From NCBI RefSeq assembly GCF_036588685.1, contig NC_086376.1, positions 16,920,411 to 16,984,410 on the forward strand: a stretch of DNA of 64,000 nt. Reading direction: 5' to 3'. Source of the stretch: Mytilus trossulus. Lineage: Eukaryota; Mollusca; Bivalvia; Mytilida; Mytilidae. The notes beneath the pieces were generated by a model. It worked only from the letters and a program-made list of their open reading frames with translations, did no database searches and was not told where the DNA came from. The position numbers and the translations under genes are program-made. This document shows, piece by piece, positions 36,621 through 50,300 of this stretch; the first letter of the stretch is position 1; every line of letters starts with the position of its first letter.

Positions 36621-39600
36621 CTAGCTAATTATACCTCTAACTTGAATGACAGTCGCATCAAATTTCATTATATTGACATTGATGCGTGTACAAACTAAAC
36701 AGACATATCAGGTAAAAATGTTAATAATACATAAACAAAAAACATACAAACATGTAACAAATAAGCTCAAAATGACATATAGACCAAGCTTATTAGTACA
36801 AATGAACGAAAATAATACATAAATTTACCATGGTACAATAACACAATGACGATTGTATAAGTATAGAGCTACGTCATATATGCAACAAAGAAACATAAAA
36901 AAAGCATATAGCAAAAAATGAAACACTAGCAAAAAAAAAGTTTTAGTATTCAAAGTAACACCAAACGACATAGACAAAGCACATTAGCAAAATGAAGGAC
37001 ATAGATAGATAGAATGTAGCACAATCATTCATTGTGGATACTGTATTTTTGACCCAAAACGATTTACAAGAACAAGAGCGTATGATTCTCTAGAATATAA
37101 CCATAGTATCCATTTCATTCTTGTTAAAATCGTTTTCCTTAAAAGTCGTCGTTATGTTTACTGCACCGTTCGTCGATTTGTATCTATACGTTAGTATGGC
37201 TTTTTGTTATGTCACTGGGATATCGGTATTTTAACCAACAAACTTATTTATTAAAACATTTACATTTACATAATAAATTCTACACTTAACAATATTCACT
37301 ATAATATTCGTTAAGATAACTCTACGCTTTTGATTTCCGGATATATCATTCAGAAATGATTCCTATTAGCCCTTCGTTTCACCTATAACGGAAATATAAA
37401 CCGATGTATTGTACATCTACAGGTATACATCTACAGGTATTATGCGATCTTTTCAAAATTTCAATGAATTAACAAGTCTGGTAAACCTCAAATTATAACC
37501 AAAATATTAAGTTACAAAAAACTTAACTGTGAATTCCTGTTGTGAATTTCAAAATGTGCGAAACATAAGGAGGTGGGTTTTTTTAGTTCTTCGCTTTTTA
37601 ATTTAAACATATTTATTTATAGTGGATTGGGAAACAAGTTGTGCAACTTATATTAATCCCTTTCCACTTTGCGGGTGCGAGTGTTGCCTTGTAGCGGCAT
37701 TAGCCTACTCTTGCTAGTTCTTCGCTTTTTGTGGCCTCTATTTGAAAATAGCGTTCCAAAGGTAGGTGAAAATTGAGACTACATTTGAACTCATATCATA
37801 ACTGATTAGCACGTTAAATTCATATTGGAAACGGTTGATATTGTTTGATATTAATAACCTAGTAACTTTGAACCTGTTGTTGTTTTCAATTCAATGGCAT
37901 CCCGTTTTAAATTTGGCAAAAAGAATGACTGGAAATTTAATATAGTTAAAAACCAGATATATAAAGTTTCAACTTTCTCCTGCAAAATTGACCGTATATG
38001 TATTTTGCTATTAATATATGTCTCTTTTGGTCACATGGTTTTTCGAGTAGCCTGGTATATTTATATATCCATAGCTTGAAAGATTGAATGTAGCACCTTA
38101 AAAATCAGTTACGATACTATCGGTTTGACCCAAACTGAATAGCAAAACATTATGGTGCGATCCTCTAGAATATAACCATTTTATCCATTGCATCCTCATT
38201 TCAATCGTTGTTTCTTTTTCTAAATTAACCGTCGCTATCCCATGTTTACTGTACCGTTCGTCAAATTGTATATGTACGATTGTATAGCGTTTTGTTCATT
38301 ATACTTGGATACTGTTATTTCGCCAACAAAATGTTTATTAGAACATTTACTGTTTCTATTGAAATATTTGATTTTAGGAACGTATGAATTCGAATTGGCA
38401 TGCGATTTTAATTGGCATATATATATACACTAGTACACTATTGGTTAAAATTATCACGTCGGTGACAGAAATGAATCTAAATGCATCACCTTTTAAGCTC
38501 TACTTTACAATATAAGGTTATTGCTATATATATATGAATATTTTCCCTAGTACTATTTAACTGCACACACAGCCTGTCTGGTGCAATATTATATTCAGCA
38601 AGAGACACATGACTCTGATTTAGCACATACCATTATTCACTATAAATTATATTTGTATAATTCAACATTATTAATTTTCAGGATATCGTAAAATATAAAA
38701 TTAAAAAATTCTGACGTTTACCTATAACAGAAATATGAAAGTTTTTATTTTTACATCTACATAATATATACAATCCTTTAAAATGTAACATGCCTGGTAA
38801 ACCTCACATCAAAACAAAAATGTTAACTTACAAGAAACGTAACTGTAACTTCCTGTGGAGCAAAATATAAGGACAGTAAGTAAATTGACCATACATCAAC
38901 TATTTCTTTGATCTTTTGGGTTAAAATTGATATTGACAGATCAGTTTTGAATTTCCTAGAATGGTAGCCATTAACACGTCATATTAGCTCCTGACTTTCA
39001 TTTCTTTTACAACTGATATGACATAATATCATAACATAGCAAACGTGAACGTGTTACTCTTTTTTAGAATATATAATATCCCGTTTGTAATATTATTAAT
39101 TTGCGCCCAAAAACATGTCTTGAAAGTAAACATAGTTAGTACTATCTACCTCGTGCAAAGTTGACATTATGTGGATGTTGGCTATTCTTGTTTATTCCCT
39201 CTAAGTCACAGAGTTACATAGATATTTAGGAAGATGCGGTGTGAGTGCCAATGAGACGACACTCCATCCAAATAACAATTTACAAAAAAGTAAACCATAC
39301 ATATTTTTAGTAGTTAATATACATCCATGTTGTTCAAATTTGTTAGTTTTATGCATTCCTAATGAAATAAGAAATCCATAGAAACGCTGTGTACGCACCA
39401 ATTTAAGAAGTATTATCTATGTTCAATTAAGCAGTAATTTAAACATTTCAAAATGGTAAAGAAGTAAAGTGAATAATTTGGCCTTTCGGTCTCAATTTTC
39501 AGACTTTGCTGAATCACTATATCTAGATTTTATGAGGGGCCAGAAATGAAAGGTGAGCTCACTATTGTTAGTAGACTGGGTTTTTTCAATGTTCATTCAA

Positions 39601-39834
39601 TTTCTTAAAACGGTACAGTAGCTGATGGTTTGTTTCACTTTTGACCACTCTGAATAAATACCTAAACAATCCCAATCGACAATATTACAAATAACATGAA
39701 AAACGCCTTCATTCAAACACATTTAAAGTAATTTTGAAAATAATGTCCGTCTTAAATTAAACTGCAAACTTGCCCCATCTTAGGTAATTTGAGATGTATA
39801 AAACGTTCTGCATACTGCTTCTACACATAACAAG

Positions 39835-40110
39835 TCATAAGTTTTCTATGGTGTGTCTTGTGTACTATTATGTGTATGTTGTCTTTTCTCTTTTTTAAGC
39901 CATGGTGTTATCGGTTTATTTTCGATTGATGAGTTTGAATGTCTGTTCGGTATCTTTTAGCCCTTCTTTTCCAATAGTTATCAAATGTACCAGGATTGTA
40001 ATTTAGTACGCCAGACGCGCGTTTCGTCTACATACGACTCATCAGTGACGCTCAAATCAAAATATTTATAAAACCAAACAAGTAAAAAGTTGAAGAGCAT
40101 TGAGGATCCA
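39835..40110 (+). repeat. R5 fragment followed directly by an R3 copy
   Basis: R5 at about 39835-39970 (GTTTTCTATGGTGTGTCTTG ... TGATGAGTTTGAATGTCTG) joined to R3 at about 39985-40110 (TACCAGGATTGTAATTTAGT, GCCAGACGCGCGTTTCGTCT). An inverted R3 copy follows at about 40340-40465, and a short minus-strand R1 piece lies at about 39215-39300. Confidence 0.6.
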
Positions 40111-40954
40111 AACTAGCCCCAATTTTTTTTAACCAAACCTATAACATTTCATAAAATTCCTTTCCTTGACAGGCAATATATTGAATTACAAATTACTAAA
40201 CATTACATTTATGAAATACTACGGCTTTCTTACCTCAGAAGTAAATAACCTTAAAATTGGCACTCACACCACATCCTCCTATATCTATTAGCTGTATTTG
40301 GCAAAACATTTAGGAATTTTTGGTCCTCAATACTCTTCAACTACGTACTGTATTTAGCCTTTTGATTTTTTAAAGAATGAAGCGTCACTGATTTATTAGT
40401 CTGTTATAGACGAAACGCGCGTCTAGCAAAAATACAAAATTTCAATCCTGGTATCTATGATGTATTGAATTTATTTACTAAAAATATATAATTAATTTGT
40501 TAAAGTACTGAAATTTGTAAACATAATTCAACAAATTACCTCTAGTTCAGTATATTTTTAACAAAAATGATATCAATGGCATTGGTATCTTCAGCCATTC
40601 TCAATCTCTTTTAAACTCCTGGAGTGTTTGGGATGTATTTAATATCAATGTTGTATACAATTAAGGTACGTGAACACAATATATTGAATGCTAGATTTGT
40701 GAAATAATAGACATAAGCATATTGAAACAGCAAAAGCATTTTCCAGTCAGTCGTTTTGTTTGTGAGTGTCTGAATACATCAAGTACATTGTTCCATGCAT
40801 TTGAATGTAAGAATGTAGTTGTACGCATTACCAAAAATGCAGGAATGGAACAAACTAGTTTCGTTTTAATCTTGTGAAGTGACTTTCTGTTTACCAATCG
40901 TTCGAATTTTACTGTAGTTAGTGAATGCGAATTTTTTTCTGCAAACATGCATTG

Positions 40955-41145
40955 ACGGATCCAGGGGGTGGGGGGTTCCGGTGGTCGGAACCCCCCCCCC
41001 CCCTTTTTTTGGCCGATCAATGCATTTGGACGGGGACATATAGTTGGAACACCCCTTTTTTGGCCTGGGTTCGGCCCCCCCCCCCCCTCCTTCCCTTTTT
41101 TTTTAAAATGGCTGGGTCCGCCCCTGGCATGCGATACAGTTTTGA
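40955..41145. repeat. Poly-C/poly-G rich repeat with inverted-repeat core
   Basis: GACGGATCCAGGGGGTGGGG opens it. GGGGTTCCG and CGGAACCCC form a short stem around 40973-40996, and two long C runs follow (about 40988-41001 and 41075-41088). GGGTCCGCCCCTGGCATGCG closes it. This resembles a GGATCC-ended repeat common in molluscs, from memory only. The lengths of the C runs may be sequencing approximations. Confidence 0.6.
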
Positions 41146-42900
41146 TCCCACGGGTGATATTTTGACAAAAATTTGCATACAGTTTTCACCATTTCAAATA
41201 TATCTTTAAAATATGCCTTCATATAAATGTTACTTTTAGAGATACATGGGGTCCCAATATTAGATATTTACAACTAATTTTGGATTCGATTTCTTGGACG
41301 TTTCTATAACTTGGACAGATGCACGTAACTTTTTGTTGCAGAAGATGAACACGGTCGAAATTTTGTAAAACAATTTTTCGTAAGTCTGCCATAAACTTAA
41401 TATGCAAACATTCTTTGGAAATAAATAATACATTACATTTTCATGATTTTAGAAAAACCCAGCATATATATTGTTGTAGACATACTGTAGTTTCCAAAAA
41501 CAATATTTGTGGTTAACTTTGCTAATAAAAAATTTGCTTATAAAAAAAAATACATAGAATCTTCATATTCCATCGAGTCACATGTCATTTTAGAAAAGAG
41601 GTTTTTTTTCAGGATTATGATAAAAATCAGTCGAAAATTGGCCATTGCTTGTCTTGTGCTGTTTAATCTTGTTTATCCTTTGGTCCTGTAGAATATATCC
41701 ATGTCATTCTCGTTTCAATGATTTTCCTAAAAATTCACACTATTGTGCAATGTCATTTTTCTGCTCTTATACAAAATAATATTCGTTGAATTTTAAGATA
41801 TATTAAAGATATGGCATGTAAATATGTCCCTCTTTAGCCCTGACTTTGAACCATAACAGATATACAAAAGGTTGTATTTTTCATCTACAGACCGTATGCA
41901 ATACTATATGCAATACTGTATGCAATACTTTAAAATCTAAATGAATTAACATGTCTGGTAAACTTCAAATCAAAACCAAAATGTTAAGTTACAAAAAACT
42001 TAACTGTGAATACGGTAAGACCTTGCATCAATTAAATCAAAATCTTTGGCTCTTTGAGATTAGATTTTAGAATGCCATGTTGAAGTTAATGACAATTGAA
42101 ACTGTTGTATTTCCTTAGTATGAAATTCCTAAATTTGAAGCCTCAATCATTACAATCGATATGACATGATTTAATAATCTAGCAAAACTTATTTTTAAAT
42201 TCAATAGTATCACATTTGTTATTTGCCTCCCAATAGAAATTATGTACGGAAAGTGAATATAGTTAGTTCAAACTTCCTTTTGCAAAGTTGATCTTATCTT
42301 GGCCTGGGTAAGCTATTATTGGTTATTCTCTCTTGGAGTTTGTGCGTTCCTCGTGAATTCAGAAATCCAGAGAATCACTTCGGACACATCAAATTCATGA
42401 TGAAGTGTGTTCGTCAAGTTCCATTGATACTTTTTGCATGCAGTAAATTAATCATTTAAACATTTACGATGTAAAGGGAATGATTGTGCATTTATGTCGC
42501 AATGTTCAGACTATGCTCACTTACTATGTTTAAAATTGAAGATTATCTCAGGGAGATGACAAGAATTGTGAGCTAGGTGTTGATTGCGTCCTCTGAGGGT
42601 AAGTGTGTTTCTTGTCCGATACCTCCAAATAAATACATACCTATTCGCCCACCATTCATACTTCAAAGAATATCCAATATGCACATATTCCGCCTCAATA
42701 AAAAATATTTTGCAAAGTAACGCCATTCCTGAATAAAACGGCAAAGTCGCCCTACTTAGGTTATTTGAAATATGTTTAAACGTTTACGAGTGTCTGGTGT
42801 ATTCAATTACATGTTTCATTTGAATGTATGAATGCAATCAGTATATAGGCATTGTTAAACAGGCAGGAATGAAACATATAAAGTATAGTGCTTATACGCT

Positions 42901-44111
42901 AGCCCCTCAAAACCAACCTGCTCTGACTGCTTTCCCCTTAAATAGTTAAATTTTTTATATAAAAATTATGTCTATGAGCTGACAGACAAAAAACTATCAC
43001 CCAATCAGGAAGATGCGTTACATCCAAAATTTAAAAGAAGACTGTGGTTTTGCCATATTATTAGGGTCTGGATTGGAATACTTATTTTTATGTATCCTAT
43101 AATTTCTGCTTAGTTTTTTTTTCTTAATACAAAATTTAAGGATGATATTTGAAAAACAGGCCGCAGGATGGGACACTGCAAACAAAAACTGGGAAAGGCA
43201 GGATGGGACACTGCAAAAAAAAAATCCGAAAAGGCAGGATGATAATAAAATTGAGAATGGAAATGGGGAATGTGGCAAAAAGACAACAACCCGACCATAT
43301 AACAGACAACAGTAGATGGTCACCAATAGGTCTTAAATGCAGCGACTGAGAAGTACCTTAACTGGACCCCTGCTGTTGTTTCAATTTTATCTACACAACG
43401 GTTTGTGTCGAAGTATCAATCAGCGGGTGGCATGTTGAAGAAATACCCGCACCCGGAGGCGTCTTTCAGCTGGCCCCTAAATAAATATGTATACTTGTTC
43501 AGTGATAATGAACGCTATACCAAACTCCAAATTATACACAAAAAAATAACTTGAGTTAAAAATAATACAAGACTAACAAAGGCCGCAAAGCTCCTGATCT
43601 GGGACAGGCGCAAAAACAATTTATTTTAGAAAAATAAGCAGGATAAACTTAACTGACAATAAAAGGCAGGAGATAATAGAGTGAAAAATAAAAAGTGTGA
43701 CAGAAATTACAACTTAGAATAATAATTTTAGTTAAAATAGTATAAAGACGCCGTCTTGGAAGCACGCTTGGAAGGCTATTATACATTTTTAGATTGACGC
43801 TAGGCGTCAAGAAAAAAAAAATATAATAACCTTTCAACATGTCATAATTATTTGGATAAATATTTGTCCAGTCTAACCAAGGAATTGTATATTTAAAAGG
43901 ATATTTAAAATTAAACATGATAAAAAATTAAAAAAAAATTAGAGGAAACAAAATTAACGGATTTTTGAAAAGAGAGAGGCGGGCAAGGGCAAAGAAAAGT
44001 GTTCTATCATTGGCATTACTTGAGAAAAAGTTTTCGATAGAGTTATTTTGCGAAACAATTTTGTTTTCACCACGAAAAAAAGGACAAATAAAATTCACTT
44101 TCATTTTCACT
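42901..44111. other. Spacer upstream of SLC25A46 with repeat scraps
   Basis: No supported exon. At about 43158-43245 there is a short tandem of GCAGGATGGGACACTGCAAA units followed by a repeat segment (TGGGGAATGTGGCAAAAAGA, about 43263-43345) that also occurs at about 47425-47560. The rest is AT-rich. Confidence 0.45.
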
Positions 44112-44112
44112 C

Positions 44113-44147
44113 GGAACTAGTCGGAATATTCCGGTAATTGTCGGAAT
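44113..44147 (+). promoter_or_regulatory. Heat-shock-element-like array upstream of SLC25A46
   Basis: In consecutive 5-base units the sequence reads GGAAC, TAGTC, GGAAT, ATTCC, GGTAA, TTGTC, GGAAT. Units 1, 3 and 7 fit nGAAn and unit 4 fits nTTCn, with a perfect nGAAnnTTCn core at 44123-44132. It ends 39 bases before the start codon and could lie in the 5' untranslated region. This is a motif match only. Confidence 0.3.
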
Positions 44148-44157
44148 TTTGACCACA

Positions 44158-44169
44158 ATGCATTGGTAA
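44158..44169 (+). promoter_or_regulatory. Three-codon upstream ORF before SLC25A46
   Basis: ATGCATTGGTAA lies 16 bases before the main ATG. If the transcript starts upstream of it, this uORF could lower translation of the main frame. The transcript start is unknown. Confidence 0.35.
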
Positions 44170-44185
44170 CGGAATACCCTTCAAA

Positions 44186-44336
44186 ATGAGTGGCCGGTCA
44201 TTCATTAGAAACACATCTTTTAAAGAAGAGACAGACAGCGACAGACCAACGCAACTTCACACTGGAACTCCTGTTTCGTACAGACAAGAAGCACACGACA
44301 GATGGTCGAATAATAGACCATCAGACGATCAGCCAG
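44186..44336 (+). CDS. SLC25A46: SLC25A46 exon 1
   Basis: The ATG follows TTCAAA, and the polar N-terminal 50 residues begin MSGRSFIRNTSF. Donor GCCAG|GTGAAC, ending one base into a codon. No other ATG-containing exon fits upstream. Confidence 0.75.
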
Positions 44337-47300
44337 GTGAACGATGACCAAGGGAGATAAATTCCTACTTTCATTTTCACTTTCATCATAAATAATTTTG
44401 TGATAACGTACATTTTGTACATCATAGAACAAAATGCCTGCCCGCGAGTCATTGTAAATAGCCTATTTTATCTCGTGCATTTCTTCTTTTACTGATTGTA
44501 CCCCACTATCAACCACTAACAAGGGGGTTCTGTTACTGGATCCTGCTAATTGATTTGATTTGATTCCTGTATGGCCTACACTATATTACACTAATGACTA
44601 TGTACATGTATATAAGAAATTCTCATTTTTTAGTAATTTCCTGTGTCCAGCTATACTTCATTTCCCATTTTCACAGCACAATATATTGACTTTCACATGT
44701 CACGCTTACAAATAATCAGCAATCCGCCGTCATGCTTAGACCCCAATGAGACCCACTAACAAGGCTATTGTCATTGAAGTGAAAGTCAGAAAGATACAAA
44801 AATATGTATGTCAGACCAGGACAGGAATCGCCAGGATATTTTAAAAATGTTTATCAATAGATTTTCATGGTAGTATAACTGAGCATGAATTTCATTACAA
44901 CATTGCTTTGTCTCTACCTGAGACCTCTTAGTCTTTATTACAAGGCATGATGTATACCAATGTTTCACAGTAACAAAACTTCTGAATCAAGTCAGCTGAT
45001 AGTTTGGGAAAAGTCCTTCTTGTCAATTAAAACAAGCCTTTTGTATTGCAGATCAAGTTCAGACCTTTGCAGGATGGACCATAGGTATTTCAAGGTCAGT
45101 CATTTTGTCAGTTAGTACATGAATATTAGTCCAAATAATTATGATGTCTGGCAAGGCTAATTTTTTTTCTGGGACCCTTCCTACAAAGTCATAACACTGA
45201 AGCCATTTTTCACGTCTGGAGTTGGAGAGCAAATTTTGGGGGGAACTTTGACACCTAATTTTGACAAGAAATTTTCATTGCCGGTTAGAAAAGAACTGGA
45301 AAAGAACTACAAAAGACTGATCAGTGACGCTAGAATCCAAAAAAGTTAAAAAGGCCAAATAAAGTACGAAGTTGAAGAGCATTGAGGACCAAAATTCCTA
45401 AAAGGTTTGCCAAATACAGCTAAGGTAATCTATGCCTGAGGTAGAAAAGCCTTATTATTTCAAAAAATTCAAAAATTTGTAAACAGTAAATTTATAAATA
45501 TAACCATATCAATGACAATTCATGTCAGCACAAAAAGTGATGACTTCTGGGCTTGTTATACATGTTATACCCTCGGGGAAATAAATCTCCACCAGCAGTG
45601 GCATCGACTTAGTGGTTGTAAATAAACTCATCATAGATACATGTACCAGGACTATATTTAGTATATACGCCAGGGAAGTGTTATTAACAATGTTGAGGTC
45701 ACCGGTAATAAGGTAACCAGCCGGATTATACGTGGAAATATTTTACATCAATAAGCACAAAAAAGGTAGGACTTTGTAACTACGTAAAAATTTCTAACCA
45801 GCTATGAAAATTTCTTGTCAAAACTAGGTGTCAAAGTTCCCCCCAAAATTTGCTCTCCAACTCCAGAGGTAAAAAATTGCTTCAGTGTTATGACGTCGTA
45901 GGAAGGCATCCCAGAAAAAAATAAAATAGCTTTGCCAGACGTCACAATTATTTGGACTAGATGTATATATATTTTTTTTTATAAGCTAATTCTATTTTTC
46001 CTGCCATTCCACGTGTACATATATTGGGACATGTTTATGAGACAAAACATAAATATTCAAATGTGCTCTAAACACAAATCAATCCAGATTTGGGTCAATC
46101 AGATTAAAATAGAATGTTTACATATATACCATACATGTATATTGAATCCTTAGAATACAGATACACAAAGTCTTCAGGTGCATCGTCACATTCATCACTT
46201 ATCAAATTTCTGTTTACCATGTTTACTAATACTAAAGACTAACCATTATATACATTGAATTCTAATATAGTTTGGTGTATACACATAATAAAGTGCATTG
46301 ATCATAATATTCTATATATTCTATCCATGAACATTTGCCAAGGTGCAGGAAACTTGTATCTTTTCTAAAAATATCAATGATGATCTTTAAAATTGTTTTT
46401 AAAATTGGAATTATCTTCCTTTGTCTAGAATATATCCTAATTGAATTAACCACTACCATCAGTTTTTCACCATAAACATTTGAATCCACGAGCTTGAAGC
46501 TCAATTTTAAAAAACATTTAATAGTTAGATAATTTTGGCTTATAGAGAAGAATTTTACAAGCCTAGGTTGGTGGTCTTGCGATTAAGAAAGAAAACTAAT
46601 ACCAATACTTAAAATGTCTTTATACATTGCAAAAATATATTTGATTTTACTTCCCACTGATAAATTTAAGCAATCTTTACCCTTCAGTGCTGCACAAGCA
46701 TGGATCAGGATGCTTTGATTGATTATTAAAATTAAACTGTTGTAAATTCAGAAAATATTATAAAAGTTTTTATTTATGCAAATGATATGACTTGACACAA
46801 ACAAAATGCTCGATGAGTATAATAGTGATAAGACTTTGCATTCTGAAATCAGATAGAATCATACTTTTTTGCAGATTTTACTGAAATCACAATAACAAAC
46901 TTCACATTTTTGTCTTTTCTTACAAAAGTCATAATCATAATCATGATAATTACATGCAATAATTTCTAAATTTACCATGTTTACTATGATTTTAAATTTT
47001 GAACAAAAATATTCTGTATTTAAGCATTGTGTGTGTGTTAAGTGCAAGTAATAATATTATTATTATAAAGATGTTTGATAAACACATACACAAAGGATGT
47101 GCAAACTCTGTATTACTAGATGTACTTCTGAAATATTATTTACTTGTTATTTGTGTAAATTATGAATAAGCTTTACCGTCATGTTTACAATTACTTTTTT
47201 TTCAGTGGAATTTTAGCAGAACATATATTGGCACATCCATGTATAGTACTGAGGAGGCAATGTCAGGTAGGCTTATTATTTTCAGTTAAAAAAAAACTTT

Positions 47301-50300
47301 TTAAGAAATTTCTTAAATTGATATGAACAGTGGTTGCTTTGTTATTGAGTTTTCCAATATTTTCATGATACACCGTCAAGATTTTTTTTCTAGTCCTACA
47401 TTGTATATATGAAATAAAATTCAGAATGGATATGGGGAATGTTTCAAAGAGACAACAACCCCACCAAAGAGCAGAAAACATCCCAAGGCCACCAATGGGT
47501 CTTCAACCCAGTAAGAAACTCCCTCACCTGGAGACAGGCTCAAGCTGGTCCCTTAACAAAAACGTGTGCTAGTTCATGGAATGGATGCCACTAAACTCTA
47601 AACCTTATAAATGAACAAAAATTTAAAAAAAAATCAAGACTAATAAAGGTCAGAGGCTCCAGACTTGAGACACTTGTGAAACATTTATAAACATGATATA
47701 AGGATACACAATGGAAAAATCTGAGATTAATGTCAATGATACTCTTTAGTACTCAAGTGAAGTTTACCTCCTATTACTCCTTTGCAATCTAAATCTTTTG
47801 ATTTTATATGTTGAATGATTTATGAATATGACAACTTAATAAAAGTTTGAAGGGCATAAAGGGTGGCATCCTGAAAATATTTTTACCTGTTTCCAATCAT
47901 GAGCAACCAGTGAACCATGATGAGTGAACACTCCCATGTACATTATACACGATTTATGGATTGAATTTAATAACAGGTTCATAGATATAAGAGTATGATA
48001 TAAGGCCAATTAAAGGTCAAATTACAGTCTTCCAACAGGGAGCCTTTGCTCACACCAAACAGCAAGTTATAAAGGGCCCCAAAAATGACAAGTGTTAAAC
48101 TTTTCAAACAGGAAAACCAACGGTCTAATTTATGTAAAAAGCGAGAAACATTTATGAACCATAATAACAAACAACAACTTCTTAACATCAGGTTTCTGAA
48201 TTAGGACAGGTGAAAACAAATGCTGTCAGTTTAAATGTTTCAATAGGTACCAACCTTAACCCAACCTAAAACTATAACATATTAACACCACCACAATGAA
48301 TGACACACTATAAAATATTGATTGAAATGTCTTTAATCAATGTATATTGCAAGATATACTCTAACATGCATCAAATTACTTCAACAAATAATATACAAAT
48401 GTATTAATTTGACTGCTTCTGGGTATTTCAGGTACACCACACTGCAACATGGTACCACCTGACTCCATTTACCCTGTTACCTGTTATGTACAAGTTACAA
48501 CAACAACAGGTAATTATGTAATGATAATTGCAATGGACGCCTGCAATATTTAGTGCCTGAAAGTAATTGATTAAATGTTTTTGAGAAAAAGAATCTCAAA
48601 TTCTATATGATCCAATTTTGGATGTTACACGTTTTCTGATTTCCTCATGTGTTTTGTTTATCAGATCATAGACATGATTTCGTCATGTGACCATGATGTC
48701 ATCAACATTTTTTCATGGTCTATTCCGGTTTAAAATGGATTTTTAGAATTAAATTATAAGAAATAACTGTAATATTTTGTCTGTCTATATGAATTAACAT
48801 AAAAAATGTGCTGCACACTTCAAAATAAAAGAGGGAAGAAAGATACCAGAGGGACAGTCAAACTCATAAATCGAAAATAAACTGACAACACATGGCTAAA
48901 AGTGAAAAAAGACAAACAGACAAACAAAAGTACACATGACACAAGATAGGAAACTAAAGAATAAGCAACATGAACCCCACAAAAAACTAGGGGTGATCTC
49001 ATGTGCTATGGAAGGGTAAGCAGATCCTGGTCCACATGTGGCATCCGTCATGTTGCTTATGTGAAAACAAATCCAGTAAATAGTCTAATTTGGTAGTTTA
49101 CATTTCTGAAAGGGAAGGAGATTGTAGTTAAAGCATAAGGAACATATCGAAAATATCATTTGTGAAACGGTTATTCCATAAAGGTCAACCAACTCGTGAT
49201 GGCTTCCTTAAAATTTAAATAGGCATGATTTTAACTTCACCATGTGGAACTCTTGGTTTAACAGCTTCCTAATTGCTATGCGGGTTATTCAGTGTGCACC
49301 ACATTTTTTATGTTATTGCTTCATAGACAGAAGTAGTTCAACCAAACCAAGTTATATGCAAAATTTTACCTATATCTGTGACATAGCCCATTAGCTGTTC
49401 CTTGACCTTAATCTTAATGAAATTATCACTTTGCAGTACAATGTATTGAAGGTTGTTGCTGTCTTAATCATTTTAGATTTACCTCTTTTGATCTGCAATA
49501 TCAACTGATATGTTGAATAGTTTGTAAAACTAATGACTCATTTTAGAGATACAAATGTAGCTGATTTAATGCGCAAAAGCAACCAATATGTTGAATTGTA
49601 AAAAAATTGGTGAATTCTAAACTAAAAATAGCAATGATTGTGTTAGATTAATATGCTACTTCAGACCTGTTTAATGCATTGAATATTTGATAATTTCTAT
49701 TTGTAGGGTATGTCAGCATTATGGAAAGGTATATCTAGTGCTTTTGTATGTCAAGGAGTTCAAATGGTCAGTGAAACACTCATTAGTGAGATAACACCCC
49801 TCCCTAAGTAAGTAATACAGCATATATGTATACATGTAGAGCCAATCTCTATTGCATTGTTTCACATTTTGTCATGCCCTGACCTTTTACAGCTTACTAT
49901 AAGGTAGCAGTGTTTGGCATATTGTCGAATAAAATTTAGCTAAAAGACATCTATAGGGTAAAATATACTGGTATTCTCCACCATTAGACAGGTGTCTTAT
50001 ACTAAACGTCAAGTTCTAAATCATCACCAGTATATTACATGTTCTAAATCATCACCAGTAAATTACATGTTCTAAATCATCACCAGTAAATTACATGTAT
50101 TTTTTTCCATTAATTTGACAGCTAGAAAATATGGTTTATTGACAGGTGAATGTACATGTATGATTTTTGACAAGATATATCTTGTTTCAACTATTAACAT
50201 CAAACATTAAAACTCATTTTCAAACATGTTTATTTCAGTAATTTCATTCATTTCATTCATACTTGCAAAAATATTTAAAAAACTATAATTGATACAAGAA

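Larger units (their letters stand above)
36980..42900 (+). repeat. Three-copy tandem segmental duplication of noncoding DNA
   Basis: Three diverged units in the same orientation start near 36980, 38085 and 41690. Shared landmarks in order: TCTAGAATATAACCAT (37091, 38165; TAGAATATATCCAT at 41690), TGTTTACTGTACCGTTCGTC (first two units), a box with AAATGTTAAGTTACAAAAAAC (37507, about 38819, about 41979), and a TGCAAAGTTGA box (about 39155 and 42281). The second unit is lengthened by R1, R5, R3 and poly-C insertions at about 39215-41150. No exon or open frame is conserved among the copies. Confidence 0.6.

Noticed and set aside
40691-41209. Overlapping proline/glycine-rich frames on both strands
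   Set aside because: Created by long poly-C/poly-G runs in a repeat; not coding.
43018-43326. 102-codon minus-strand frame upstream of SLC25A46
   Set aside because: It lies on repeat sequence (a short GCAGGATGGGACACTGCAAA tandem and a dispersed element also seen at 47.4 kb).
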